Below are positions 47,390-54,737 of a stretch of DNA of 64,000 nucleotides, in pieces. The DNA lies in NCBI GenBank assembly GCA_030430565.1, contig JAUIKS010000006.1, positions 124,001-188,000 on the forward strand, given 5' to 3'. Position numbers and translations under genes: made by a program. Numbering within the stretch: position 1 is the first letter of the stretch; the number at the start of each line of letters is the position of its first letter. The DNA is from Polyangia bacterium. GTDB lineage: Bacteria; Myxococcota_A; Polyangia; Nannocystales; Nannocystaceae. Below the pieces are notes generated by a model. That model made no database searches, was not told the DNA's origin, and was given only the letters and a program-made list of their open reading frames with translations.

Positions 47390-48588
47390 CTTCTTCGCGC
47401 ACGGGGACTCGGCGGCAGGGCGCCTTCGCCCGGGGCCGTGATCTCGGCGCCGAGCTGTCCACAGGTTCATCTACGGGTCTATCTGCAAGTTCATCTGCAA
47501 GTTCATCTGCAAGTTCTTCAAGCGCTCCTGTCAGGTCCTCGATGACCTCGAGGAGAATGTCGTTCTCGTCCTTGGCGGTGCGCTTCGCCGCGCTCGCGCT
47601 GGCGCTCCTGTTCTTGCTGGTGCCCTGGTCTCCGGCGCGCGCCGACACGGGCGTCCCCGCCGGCTGGGACGTCACGACCGCGACCGAGGCGATCACGATC
47701 GGGCGCGTCGAGCTGCGCTACGACCCCCGGCTCAAGGCCGACGCCGAGATGCTCGCGGAGAACATCCCCGGGTGGTGGTCGCGGATCGAGCAGGACCTCG
47801 CCGGCGACCTCGACGACACGATGCTGATCAGCTACGTGCCGCACTCGGGTCGCATCGCCGAGGCCACCGGGATGCCGCGCTGGGCGGCCGGCGTCGCGCA
47901 CCCGCCCTCGGGCGAGATCCTGATCGCCGCGCACGCGCCCGACGGGTCGAAGACCGACCTCGAGGACCTGCTGAAGCACGAGATGGTCCACGTCGCGCTC
48001 TACCGGGCGACGGGCGGTCAGCCGCTGCCGCGCTGGTTCCACGAGGGCGTCGCCGAGAGCTTCGCCGGCACGATCTCCTTCGCCCGCATGCAGACGCTGG
48101 CGGCGACGGTCTTCGGCGGCGGTGTACCTGACCTCGAGAACATCGAGCGCAGCTTCCACCAGGGCGACCCCCACGGCGCCTCGGTGGCCTACGCCGCGAG
48201 CCGCGACTTCGTGTCGTACATGCGCTTTCGCGACCCAGAGGGCGGCGCGATGCGCCAGGCGCTCCGCAACATCCGCTCGGGCGTGGGCTTCGAGGCCGCG
48301 TTCATCCAGGCCTATGACCTCAGCGTCAACGAGCTGAGTCAAGAGTGGCGCGCGGGCCTTCGCGGTCGCTTCTCCTGGTTCCCGATCGTGGGCTCGGGCG
48401 AGCTGCCCTTCTTCCTGGTGACGCCGCTGGTGGTGATCGCGTTCTTCCGTAAGCGTCGCAAGATGAAGCTGGCGTGGGCGCGGCTCGAGCGCGAGGAGCA
48501 GGAGGAGCTGGCGCGCTTCCTCAGCATCGCGCGGCCGCCTCGTCACGGACACATGGTCACGGCGCTGCGACCCCTGACGCTGAACTAG
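47386..48588 (+). CDS. Membrane-anchored gluzincin (peptidase MA-type)
   Basis: The ATG at 47386 overlaps the previous stop; starts at 47542 (Met53) would remove a Ser-rich stretch and leave a standard signal. The product (400 residues) has a hydrophobic export segment, then a domain with HEMVH (His198, His202) and RWFHEGVAE with the likely zinc Glu near 220. A C-terminal membrane helix (LPFFLVTPLVVIAFF) and a basic cytoplasmic tail follow. This is the layout of MA-clan zinc peptidases facing the periplasm. It shares the PRWF-x-EG-x-A signature with the fusion protein at 36818-39919. Confidence 0.85.
   Translation: MTSSRTGTRRQGAFARGRDLGAELSTGSSTGLSASSSASSSASSSSAPVRSSMTSRRMSFSSLAVRFAALALALLFLLVPWSPARADTGVPAGWDVTTATEAITIGRVELRYDPRLKADAEMLAENIPGWWSRIEQDLAGDLDDTMLISYVPHSGRIAEATGMPRWAAGVAHPPSGEILIAAHAPDGSKTDLEDLLKHEMVHVALYRATGGQPLPRWFHEGVAESFAGTISFARMQTLAATVFGGGVPDLENIERSFHQGDPHGASVAYAASRDFVSYMRFRDPEGGAMRQALRNIRSGVGFEAAFIQAYDLSVNELSQEWRAGLRGRFSWFPIVGSGELPFFLVTPLVVIAFFRKRRKMKLAWARLEREEQEELARFLSIARPPRHGHMVTALRPLTLN
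47481..47516 (+). repeat. Three exact 12-bp tandem repeats in the N-terminal Ser-rich segment
   Basis: ATCTGCAAGTTC occurs three times head to tail, with degenerate copies on the left. In the membrane-peptidase frame it reads SASSSASSSASSS. Because it lies before Met53, it may be leader DNA rather than coding. Confidence 0.85.
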
Positions 48589-48601
48589 CCGGGCGCGAAC
48601 A

Positions 48602-48720
48602 CGATGCCCTTTCGGGGACCATGCCCTTTCGGGGACCATGCCCTTTCGGGGACCATGCCCTTTCGGGCACCATGCCCTTTCGGGCACCATGCCCTTTCGG
48701 GCACATACACCACTCGGGCA
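48602..48720. repeat. 17-bp tandem repeat, each unit a small hairpin
   Basis: Six units of CCATGCCCTTTCGGGGA or CCATGCCCTTTCGGGCA (first three end GGGGA, the next three GGGCA) are followed by a decayed seventh, CATACACCACTCGGGCA. In the second type TGCCC and GGGCA pair around TTTC, so the array is a string of mini-hairpins. It begins 14 bases after the stop of the membrane-peptidase gene. Confidence 0.9.
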
Positions 48721-48844
48721 TCGGGTCGCTGCTTAACGCCAGGGGACCCTCCGGCTTCCGGGCGGCGAGCGTCTGAACGGGTGAAGCGGACGAGCGTGGT
48801 CGCGCTCGCCGTCCTCAGCCGGCCCCTCCCTGGCTCGCGCGCGA

Positions 48845-49362
48845 CCCTTGAACTTCGTTGAGAGGCGCACGACAGGCGGTCGCAGAATGAGAACAACGGG
48901 GCCCTTGAGCTTCGTTGAGAGGCGGTCGCAGAAGCAGAAAAAAACAACGGGGCCCTTGAGCTTCGTTGAGAGGCGCACGACAGGCGGTCGCAGAGAAGAA
49001 CAACGGGGCCCTTGAGCTTCGTTGAGAGGCGCACGATAGGCGGTCGCAGAAGCAGAAAAAAACAACGGGGCCCTTGAGCTTCGTCGACAGGCGGTCGCAG
49101 AAGCAGAAAAAAAACAACGGGGCCCTTGAGCTTCGTTGAGAGACGCGCGACAGGCGGTCGCAGAATGAGAACAACGGGGCCCTTGAGCTTCGTTGAGAGG
49201 CGGTCGCAGAAGCAGAAAAAAACAACGGGGCCCTTGAGCTTCGTTGCGAGGCGCACGACAGGCGGTCGCAGAAAAGAGCAACGGGGTCCCTTGAGCTTCG
49301 TTGAGAGGCGCACGACAGGCGGTCGCAGAAAAAGAACAACGGGGCGCTTGAGCTTCGTTGAG
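48845..49362. repeat. Nine-and-a-third-copy minisatellite of 51-62-bp units
   Basis: Nine complete units (lengths 57, 51, 56, 62, 52, 57, 51, 57, 57) and one 18-base partial unit share CTTGAGCTTCGTTGAGAGG and GGCGGTCGCAGA. Long units contain an extra CGCACGACA-type segment; short ones lack it. Units 2, 4, 5 and 7 carry runs of seven or eight A. On the minus strand each CAACG...CGTTG pair is followed by that run as T, giving terminator-like structures. The unit pairs 1-2 and 6-7 have the same layout, suggesting block duplication. Confidence 0.9.
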
Positions 49363-49396
49363 GGCGCGCGCGTGCAGGGTCCTGTAGTCTCCGCCA

Positions 49397-49987
49397 ATGC
49401 AACGCATCACAGGCGGACAGCTTCGGGGGCGTAAGCTCTCTCGACTCCCGGACGGGGTCGCGGGCTTGCGACCGACGGGGGCGCGCGTGCGTGAGGCGAT
49501 CTTCAACCGCTTGCAGGGCGAGGTCGAGGACGCGCGGGTGCTCGACCTGTTCGCCGGCAGCGGCGCGCTCTCGATCGAGGCGTTGAGCCGGGGGGCGCGG
49601 GCGGCCACGTTGATCGAGCGGGACCGCGCGGTGCTTCGGCACCTGCAGCGCCAGCTGGCGAGCTTCGGGATCGAGGACCGCGCGCGGGTGCTCGGCCGCG
49701 ACGCGCTCGCGCACGTGCGCGCGGGTCCGAGCGATGGCCCGGTCGACGTCGTGTTCCTCGACCCGCCGTTCGCGATGGCGCTGGAGACGATCCACGAGAT
49801 CATCGTCGCGCTGGCCGAGAGACGCTGGCTCGCGCGGGACGGCGTGCTCGTCTACGAGTACGAGCGGGCGGGCGGGCGACCGGGCGTGACGAGCTGGGGG
49901 GTCCCCGAGGGCTTCACGCTCGAGGTTCACAAGCGCTACGGCCAGATCGGCGTGGACTACCTGCGCTGGGACGCGGGCGAAGCGTAG
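49397..49987 (+). CDS. rsmD: 16S rRNA (guanine966-N2)-methyltransferase
   Basis: The 196-residue protein begins MQRITGGQLRGRKL, has RPTGARVREAIFNRL, the SAM-binding LDLFAGSGALSIEALSRGA and the catalytic VDVVFLDPPF, all typical of RsmD. It methylates G966 in helix 31 of the small-subunit rRNA. The ATG lies only 35 bases behind the minisatellite array, so its promoter is either inside the array or far upstream. An aminotransferase gene follows on the same strand after 66 bases. Confidence 0.96.
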   Translation: MQRITGGQLRGRKLSRLPDGVAGLRPTGARVREAIFNRLQGEVEDARVLDLFAGSGALSIEALSRGARAATLIERDRAVLRHLQRQLASFGIEDRARVLGRDALAHVRAGPSDGPVDVVFLDPPFAMALETIHEIIVALAERRWLARDGVLVYEYERAGGRPGVTSWGVPEGFTLEVHKRYGQIGVDYLRWDAGEA

Positions 49988-50053
49988 GAAATAAGCACAA
50001 TTCCTCCGGCGGCCCCCGATGACGCCCCCCTCGATCTCGGCTACAAGGGCCGC

Positions 50054-51292
50054 GTGACAGAGCTACGTACGCCCAAGGCCCCCCTCGCTACCAACGCGCT
50101 GGCCGCGTTGATCCAGCCCTCGGCGACGATGGCGGTCACGGCGCGCGCGAAGCAGCTGAAGGCCGAAGGGAAGGCTGTGCTCGGCTTCAGCGCGGGGGAG
50201 CCCGATTTCCGCCCGCCGGAGCCCGTCGTGCGCGCGGTGCAGGAGTACATCAGCGCGAAGGCCGTGAAGTACGCGCCAGTGTCAGGTCTGCCGGAGCTGC
50301 GCGACGCGGCCGCGGCCGACCTCGAGAAGTTCCACGGCAGGTCGTTTCAGCGCAATGAGATCATGGTCTCGTGCGGCGCGAAGCATTGCCTCGCCAACCT
50401 CATGCTGGTGACGCTCTCGCCGGGCGATGAGGTCGTGATCTCGGCGCCGTACTGGGTCTCGTATCCCGCCCAGGTCGAGCTCGGCGGCGGCACGCCCGTG
50501 ATCGTCAACGCCTCGAAGGAGCACGGCCTGCGCGTGCAGCCCGAGGCGCTGGAGCGCGTGCTCAGCCCGCGGACTAAGTACGTCCTGCTCAACAGCCCGA
50601 GCAACCCGACGGGGGTCGGCTACACGGCCGAGCAGATCCGCGCGCTCGGGGAGGTCGTGGTCCGCAAGGCGCCGCAGGCGTGGTTTCTGTGCGACGACAT
50701 CTACCGGCACCTGACCTACGACGGCTTCGAGCAGGCCAGCGCCTACCGCGTGCTCTCGGACCTGACGGAGCAGTTCGTGTTCGCCGACGGCGTGTCGAAG
50801 AGCCACGCGATGACCGGCTTTCGGATCGGCTTCCTCGCCGCGCCGAAGGAGGTCATCGCCGCCGCGGGGCGCATCCAGGGGCAGATGACCTCGGGCGCGA
50901 CCACGACCTCGCAGATCGCCGCGATCGCGGCGCTCACCGATCCGGCCTGCGCGGCCGCGATGGACGAGATGCGCGCGGCCTTCGCCCGCCGGCGCGCGCT
51001 GATGCTCGAGGGCCTCGGCGCGATCCCGGGCGTGAGCGTGCCGAAGCCGGACGGGGCGTTCTACGTGTTCGCCGATGTGTCGCAGCACGTCGGCGAGGGC
51101 ACACAGTTCGTCGACGACCTCGCGCTCGCCAAGTGGCTGCTCGACGAGAAGCTCGTCGCCACGGTCCCCGGCACGGCCTTCGGCGCGCCGGGCAACCTGC
51201 GGATCAGCTACGCCACCGACGACGCGAGCCTGCGCGAGGGCGTCTCGCGTCTGCACGAGGCCTTCGCCTCGTTCCCGACCGCGCGCGGCTAG
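50054..51292 (+). CDS. aspC: Aspartate-type class I aminotransferase
   Basis: The 412-residue PLP enzyme (GTG start) shows VLGFSAGEPDFRPPEPVVRAVQEYI, VSCGAKHCLANLMLVTLSPGDEVVISAPYWVSYP, LLNSPSNPTGVGYTAEQI, the PLP-lysine region GVSKSHAMTGFRIGFLAAP and FGAPGNLRISYATDDASLREG. These fit aspartate aminotransferase of the fold-I, Ib subgroup. It exchanges amino groups between aspartate and 2-oxoglutarate; aromatic or prephenate activity is possible in this subgroup. yacG follows 46 bases downstream. Confidence 0.92.
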   Translation: MTELRTPKAPLATNALAALIQPSATMAVTARAKQLKAEGKAVLGFSAGEPDFRPPEPVVRAVQEYISAKAVKYAPVSGLPELRDAAAADLEKFHGRSFQRNEIMVSCGAKHCLANLMLVTLSPGDEVVISAPYWVSYPAQVELGGGTPVIVNASKEHGLRVQPEALERVLSPRTKYVLLNSPSNPTGVGYTAEQIRALGEVVVRKAPQAWFLCDDIYRHLTYDGFEQASAYRVLSDLTEQFVFADGVSKSHAMTGFRIGFLAAPKEVIAAAGRIQGQMTSGATTTSQIAAIAALTDPACAAAMDEMRAAFARRRALMLEGLGAIPGVSVPKPDGAFYVFADVSQHVGEGTQFVDDLALAKWLLDEKLVATVPGTAFGAPGNLRISYATDDASLREGVSRLHEAFASFPTARG

Positions 51293-51338
51293 CCGAGCTG
51301 TCCTACGACGACCCTCACAACGGCATCACAGGAGCATC

Positions 51339-51539
51339 ATGAAGATCCGCTGCCCGATGTGCGCGCGCGAGACGACGGTCCCGGATGACTTTCAGTTTCG
51401 CCCGTTCTGCTCGCGACGCTGCAAGCTCGCGGACCTGGGGAACTGGCTCGACGAGGCCTACACGATCTCGACGCCGCTGTTTCCGCCTGACCGCCCCTAC
51501 GATCCCGAGGAGCCCGGGGGCGGCCTCGGCGTTCACTGA
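51339..51539 (+). CDS. yacG: YacG-type zinc protein (DNA gyrase inhibitor family)
   Basis: The 66-residue protein has the C4 zinc motif of YacG: Cys5-x-x-Cys8 (RCPMCARE) and Cys24-x-x-x-Cys28 (PFCSRRCKLADLGNWL). The ATG at 51339 has AGGAG five bases upstream. In E. coli YacG binds GyrB and blocks gyrase. Its last seven bases overlap the end of the convergent gene at 51533-52063. Confidence 0.9.
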   Translation: MKIRCPMCARETTVPDDFQFRPFCSRRCKLADLGNWLDEAYTISTPLFPPDRPYDPEEPGGGLGVH

Positions 51540-52063
51540 GCGAGCACCCGCTCGACGGTCTCCCCGTCGTGCTCGGCGCGCTGGAGGAGCGTCTCGAGCG
51601 TTGCGAGCTCGTCCTCGGCCTCCTCGAGCTCGTCCTCGATCGCCTCATAAACGTCCTCGTATTCCTCCTCGTCGGGGAGGCTCGAGATCGCGGTGAATTC
51701 CTCGTCCAGCTCCCGCACGCGCTCCCGCGAGCGCCGCTGCATATCGCGGTAGGCAGCGAGCGGATCATCTGCGGGTCGGGTGTCGCTGGCGACGCGCAGC
51801 AGCGCGGCCGCCCGTCGCGCGGCGCGGTCGTCTCGTCGCGCGGGCGCCTCGCGTCGGAGCGCCAGCGCGGCGCGGCGCGGGGTGCTGATCGCCCCCCGCG
51901 ACGCGTCGGCTTCGTCGAGAGGAGCGCGCGTGGCGTCGCAGCCCGTGGCGAAGTTCCAGGCCGACTGTGTACCTGTCTCATCGCTCAGGATTATCAGCAG
52001 CGACCCGAACAGCAGCGTCGCCGCCAGCCCGCCGAGCAGCTTCAAGCTCGTGTGTACCGTCAT
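51533..52063 (-). CDS. Exported acidic coiled-coil protein, unknown function
   Basis: The ATG at 52063 follows GAGGAG by seven bases. The 176-residue product has a hydrophobic N-terminal segment (LKLLGGLAATLLFGSLLII) that is probably a membrane anchor. A Arg/Ala-rich middle follows, then a strongly acidic C-terminal half with heptad-like Leu/Glu spacing (EDELEEAEDELATLETLLQRAEH), suggesting a coiled coil in the periplasm. No known family. It ends inside the convergent yacG stop region. Confidence 0.75.
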   Translation of the reverse strand: MTVHTSLKLLGGLAATLLFGSLLIILSDETGTQSAWNFATGCDATRAPLDEADASRGAISTPRRAALALRREAPARRDDRAARRAAALLRVASDTRPADDPLAAYRDMQRRSRERVRELDEEFTAISSLPDEEEYEDVYEAIEDELEEAEDELATLETLLQRAEHDGETVERVLAQ

Positions 52064-52098
52064 CACGCGCTCCTCTCTCGCTTCGTGCGGGTCGTTCG

Positions 52099-52590
52099 CT
52101 AGCAGCTGTACTCGGTGAGGTAGATCTTCTCGTAGCCGAAGTTCCAGCCCTTGAGGCAGATCTTCTTCGAGCCGCTGGGGTAGTCGTTCGGGCGCAGGTA
52201 CTGCTTGTAGGTGAAGAAGTCGACGCGGAAGCCGCAGCTGCCGCTCTCGATGCAGACCGACGCGCCCGGCTTCACGGCGCGCCAGTTGCCGGCGACCTTG
52301 ATGTAGAACTCGACCTTCCACTCGCCGCTCGAGCACTTGCTCGCGGTGATGTTGGTCGAGCGCGTGGTCGCGGTCGACGCGGGGTAGGTGTCAGAGTCGA
52401 TATGCGTGGTGGTGCCGTCGGACTCGTTGCAGGTCCACTTGGCCTTCCACTTCTCGGCGTTGGTGGCGTTGATCTTGATCTTGTACTCACCGAAGTTGCC
52501 GGTCTGGCCAGCGTGCACGTCTTCGGGGCTAGCGAAGACGCCGGTGAGGAGGAGGGGGAGGGCGAGGAGGGGGAGGGCGATACGCTTCAT
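52099..52590 (-). CDS. Small secreted cysteine-containing protein
   Basis: The 163-residue product has a clear signal peptide (LPLLALPLLLTGVFA, cleaved near SPEDVHA) and a GGAG site upstream of the ATG. The mature part has six cysteines, likely three disulphides, with Trp/Tyr/Lys-rich strands (WKAKWTCNE, GEWKVEFYIKVAGNW, CLKGWNFGYEKIYLTEYSC). It looks like a small secreted beta-sandwich. It lies 35 bases upstream of the coiled-coil gene on the same strand. Function unknown. Confidence 0.8.
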   Translation of the reverse strand: MKRIALPLLALPLLLTGVFASPEDVHAGQTGNFGEYKIKINATNAEKWKAKWTCNESDGTTTHIDSDTYPASTATTRSTNITASKCSSGEWKVEFYIKVAGNWRAVKPGASVCIESGSCGFRVDFFTYKQYLRPNDYPSGSKKICLKGWNFGYEKIYLTEYSC

Positions 52591-52764
52591 GGTCGTGTTC
52601 TCCGTGGCGCCCGCCGCCGCATATCGGCCTAGGCGAGCGCTCTGCCCTGGGAATGCCCTCCCGCCATCGATTGATCACCGCGCGCGAGTTTTTTTTGACG
52701 ACGACGAAAGCGACCCGCGCACGTGTCCGCGCGCGGGTCGATCGAGTCGACAGAAGCCGTCGAG

Positions 52765-54597
52765 CTAGCGGCGCTTCTTCTTGCCCTTGGAGGACTTGCG
52801 CTTCTTCGAGCCGCCGTGCTTCCCGGCGCCCGGGGCTGGCCCGCGGCCGCCTCCGCCCGCGCCAGGCATGCCGCCGCCACCCATGCCGGGCATGCCGCCC
52901 ATGCCGCCGAGGCCCGGGAAGCCGCCCATGCCGCCCATGCCAGGCATGCCGGGCATGCCGCCGCCCATGCCGGGCATGCCGCCGCCGCCCATGCTCTGCA
53001 TGAGCTGCTGCATGGCTTGCGGGTTCTGGGCCAGCTTGCGCGCGGCGTTGAGCTGCTTGAGCATGCCGCCGCCGGGGATGCGGTCGAGGAAGCCGCCGCC
53101 GCCGCCGCCGGGTCCGAAGCCCGGGATCAGCCCGCCGAGCAGGTCTCCGAACTGCGCGAACATGTCGCGCATGGCGATAAAGCGCATGAGGAGCTCGCGG
53201 ACCTCCTGCTCTTCGTGCCCGGAGCCGCGCGCGACTCGAGCGATGCGGCCGCCGACGAAGTCCTTGGCTTGGAGCTTGGTCGGGTCCTTCTTCTTGCGCT
53301 CGCGGCGTTTCTGAGCCCGTCGACCGCGGCGCCCGAGCTTGTTGTGCGCGCGGGTGTCGGCGTTCTCGTCGCTGGCCACGAGGAACAGCTCGGGGGCGGC
53401 GCGCTCGCCCTTGGACATCGAGCGGATCATCGCCTCGATCTTCACGAGTTCGTTGTCGTCGGCCGCCTTGTCGAGGGCTTCCTTCGGGATGTCGACCCCG
53501 AACATCTGCGCCATCGGCATCTTCTCCATGATGTCCTTCATGGAGCCCATGCTCTGGATGGTTTTGATCTGCTTGAGGAAGTCATCCATCGTGAAGTTGC
53601 CGCCAAGCATCTTGGCGGCGTCCTTCGTGGCCTGCTCCTCGTCGACGACCTCCTGGAAGTCCTCCATGAGACCGACCAGGTCGCCCATCCCGAGGATGCG
53701 CCCGGCCAGGCCCTCGGGGCGGAACTCCTCGAGCTTGTCGAGCGACTCGCCGATGCCGAGGAACTTGATGGGCTTGCCGGTGGCCGCCTTGATCGACAGG
53801 GCCGCGCCGCCGCGCGCGTCGCCGTCGAGCTTGGTCAGGATGACGCCCGAGATCTGCAGGCGCTCGTCGAAGGCCTTCGCCGTGGTCACGGCGTCCTGGC
53901 CGATCATCGCGTCGATGACCAGGAAGATGTTGGGCGGCCGAACCTTGGCCTGGATGTCGTCGAGCTCCTGCATCAACTTGGCGTCGACGCTGAGCCGGCC
54001 GGCGGTGTCGTAGAGCAGGAAGTCGATGCCCTCGAGGGCGGCCTTGTCCAGGGCGTTGCTGCAGATCTCGACGGGCGTCTTGCCGTCCTCGCTGAAGACC
54101 GGGACGTCGAGCTGCTTGCCGAGGACCTTGAGCTGGTGAACCGCGGCGGGCCGGTAGATATCGGCCGCGACCATCATCACCTTGAAGCCGGCTTTTTGGA
54201 GCTTGCGGGCCAGCTTGCCGGTCGAGGTCGTCTTACCGGAGCCCTGCAGGCCGACCATCATGATCCCGGTCACGCCCTTGCTGGCGCGGTGGATCGAGGT
54301 GTCGACCGGACCCATCAGCTCGACGAGCTCGTCGTGGCAGATCTGGACGAAGTGATCCTCCGGCCGGACCCGCATCTTCTGGTCTTTGGTCTTGGCGACC
54401 AGCTTGACGCGCTGCCCGAGCGCCTTCTCCTTGACGCCCTTGAGGAACTGCTTGACGACGCGGAACTCGACGTCGGCCTCGAGCAGGCTCATCCGGACGT
54501 CTTTGAGCGCGGCCTTGACGGACTCCTCGGTAAGCTCGCCTTCGCCCGTCAGGCGCTCACGCGCGGCTCTGAACCCCTTGGATATGGTGTCAAACAC
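52765..54597 (-). CDS. ffh: Signal recognition particle protein with M-domain insertion
   Basis: The GTG at 54597 matches the family beginning FDTISKGF and has AGG upstream. The NG domain is standard: GLQGSGKTT near residue 117, DTAGRL, TKLDGDARGG, and the finger segment FMDDFLKQIK-like MDDFLKQIKTIQSMGSMKDIM. At about residues 405-445, before the RNA-binding GGRIARVARGSG, there is an extra highly basic stretch (NKLGRRGRRAQKRRERKKK) not found in ordinary Ffh. The C-terminus is a long Gly/Met/Pro stretch and a basic tail. It targets nascent membrane proteins with 4.5S RNA; I do not see the RNA gene in the window. Confidence 0.95.
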   Translation of the reverse strand: MFDTISKGFRAARERLTGEGELTEESVKAALKDVRMSLLEADVEFRVVKQFLKGVKEKALGQRVKLVAKTKDQKMRVRPEDHFVQICHDELVELMGPVDTSIHRASKGVTGIMMVGLQGSGKTTSTGKLARKLQKAGFKVMMVAADIYRPAAVHQLKVLGKQLDVPVFSEDGKTPVEICSNALDKAALEGIDFLLYDTAGRLSVDAKLMQELDDIQAKVRPPNIFLVIDAMIGQDAVTTAKAFDERLQISGVILTKLDGDARGGAALSIKAATGKPIKFLGIGESLDKLEEFRPEGLAGRILGMGDLVGLMEDFQEVVDEEQATKDAAKMLGGNFTMDDFLKQIKTIQSMGSMKDIMEKMPMAQMFGVDIPKEALDKAADDNELVKIEAMIRSMSKGERAAPELFLVASDENADTRAHNKLGRRGRRAQKRRERKKKDPTKLQAKDFVGGRIARVARGSGHEEQEVRELLMRFIAMRDMFAQFGDLLGGLIPGFGPGGGGGGFLDRIPGGGMLKQLNAARKLAQNPQAMQQLMQSMGGGGMPGMGGGMPGMPGMGGMGGFPGLGGMGGMPGMGGGGMPGAGGGGRGPAPGAGKHGGSKKRKSSKGKKKRR

Positions 54598-54737
54598 GGT
54601 GGACCTACATACCACGGGACGTGCGGGCCGTCGCGCGACTCTGCGCGTCGACTGCGAGCCGTGCGCCGGTGGCCACCCACTTTGGGCAAAGCTTGCCGAT
54701 CGTGAATGGCGGGCGCGCGCGGTACGTTGGCAGGATA

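Larger units (their letters stand above)
48589..49396. other. Gene-free interval filled with two tandem-repeat arrays
   Basis: Between the membrane peptidase and rsmD there is no supportable gene. A 17-bp hairpin array (48602-48720) is followed by about 120 bases of unique sequence and then by a 51-62-bp repeat array (48845-49362). Several long reading frames run through the arrays on both strands only because the repeats lack stop codons. Unit lengths are not multiples of three, so no repeat protein is encoded. Confidence 0.8.

Noticed and set aside
48602..49362. CRISPR array
   Set aside because: There are no unique spacers of constant length between identical repeats; whole units are similar to each other, and no cas genes are present.
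48585..49930. Several long overlapping reading frames on the minus strand (and one on plus) through the repeat arrays, with repeated peptide words
   Set aside because: Unit lengths of 51-62 and 17 bases are not multiples of three, so the repeated peptides change frame; no ribosome site or coding bias, and parts lie opposite rsmD.
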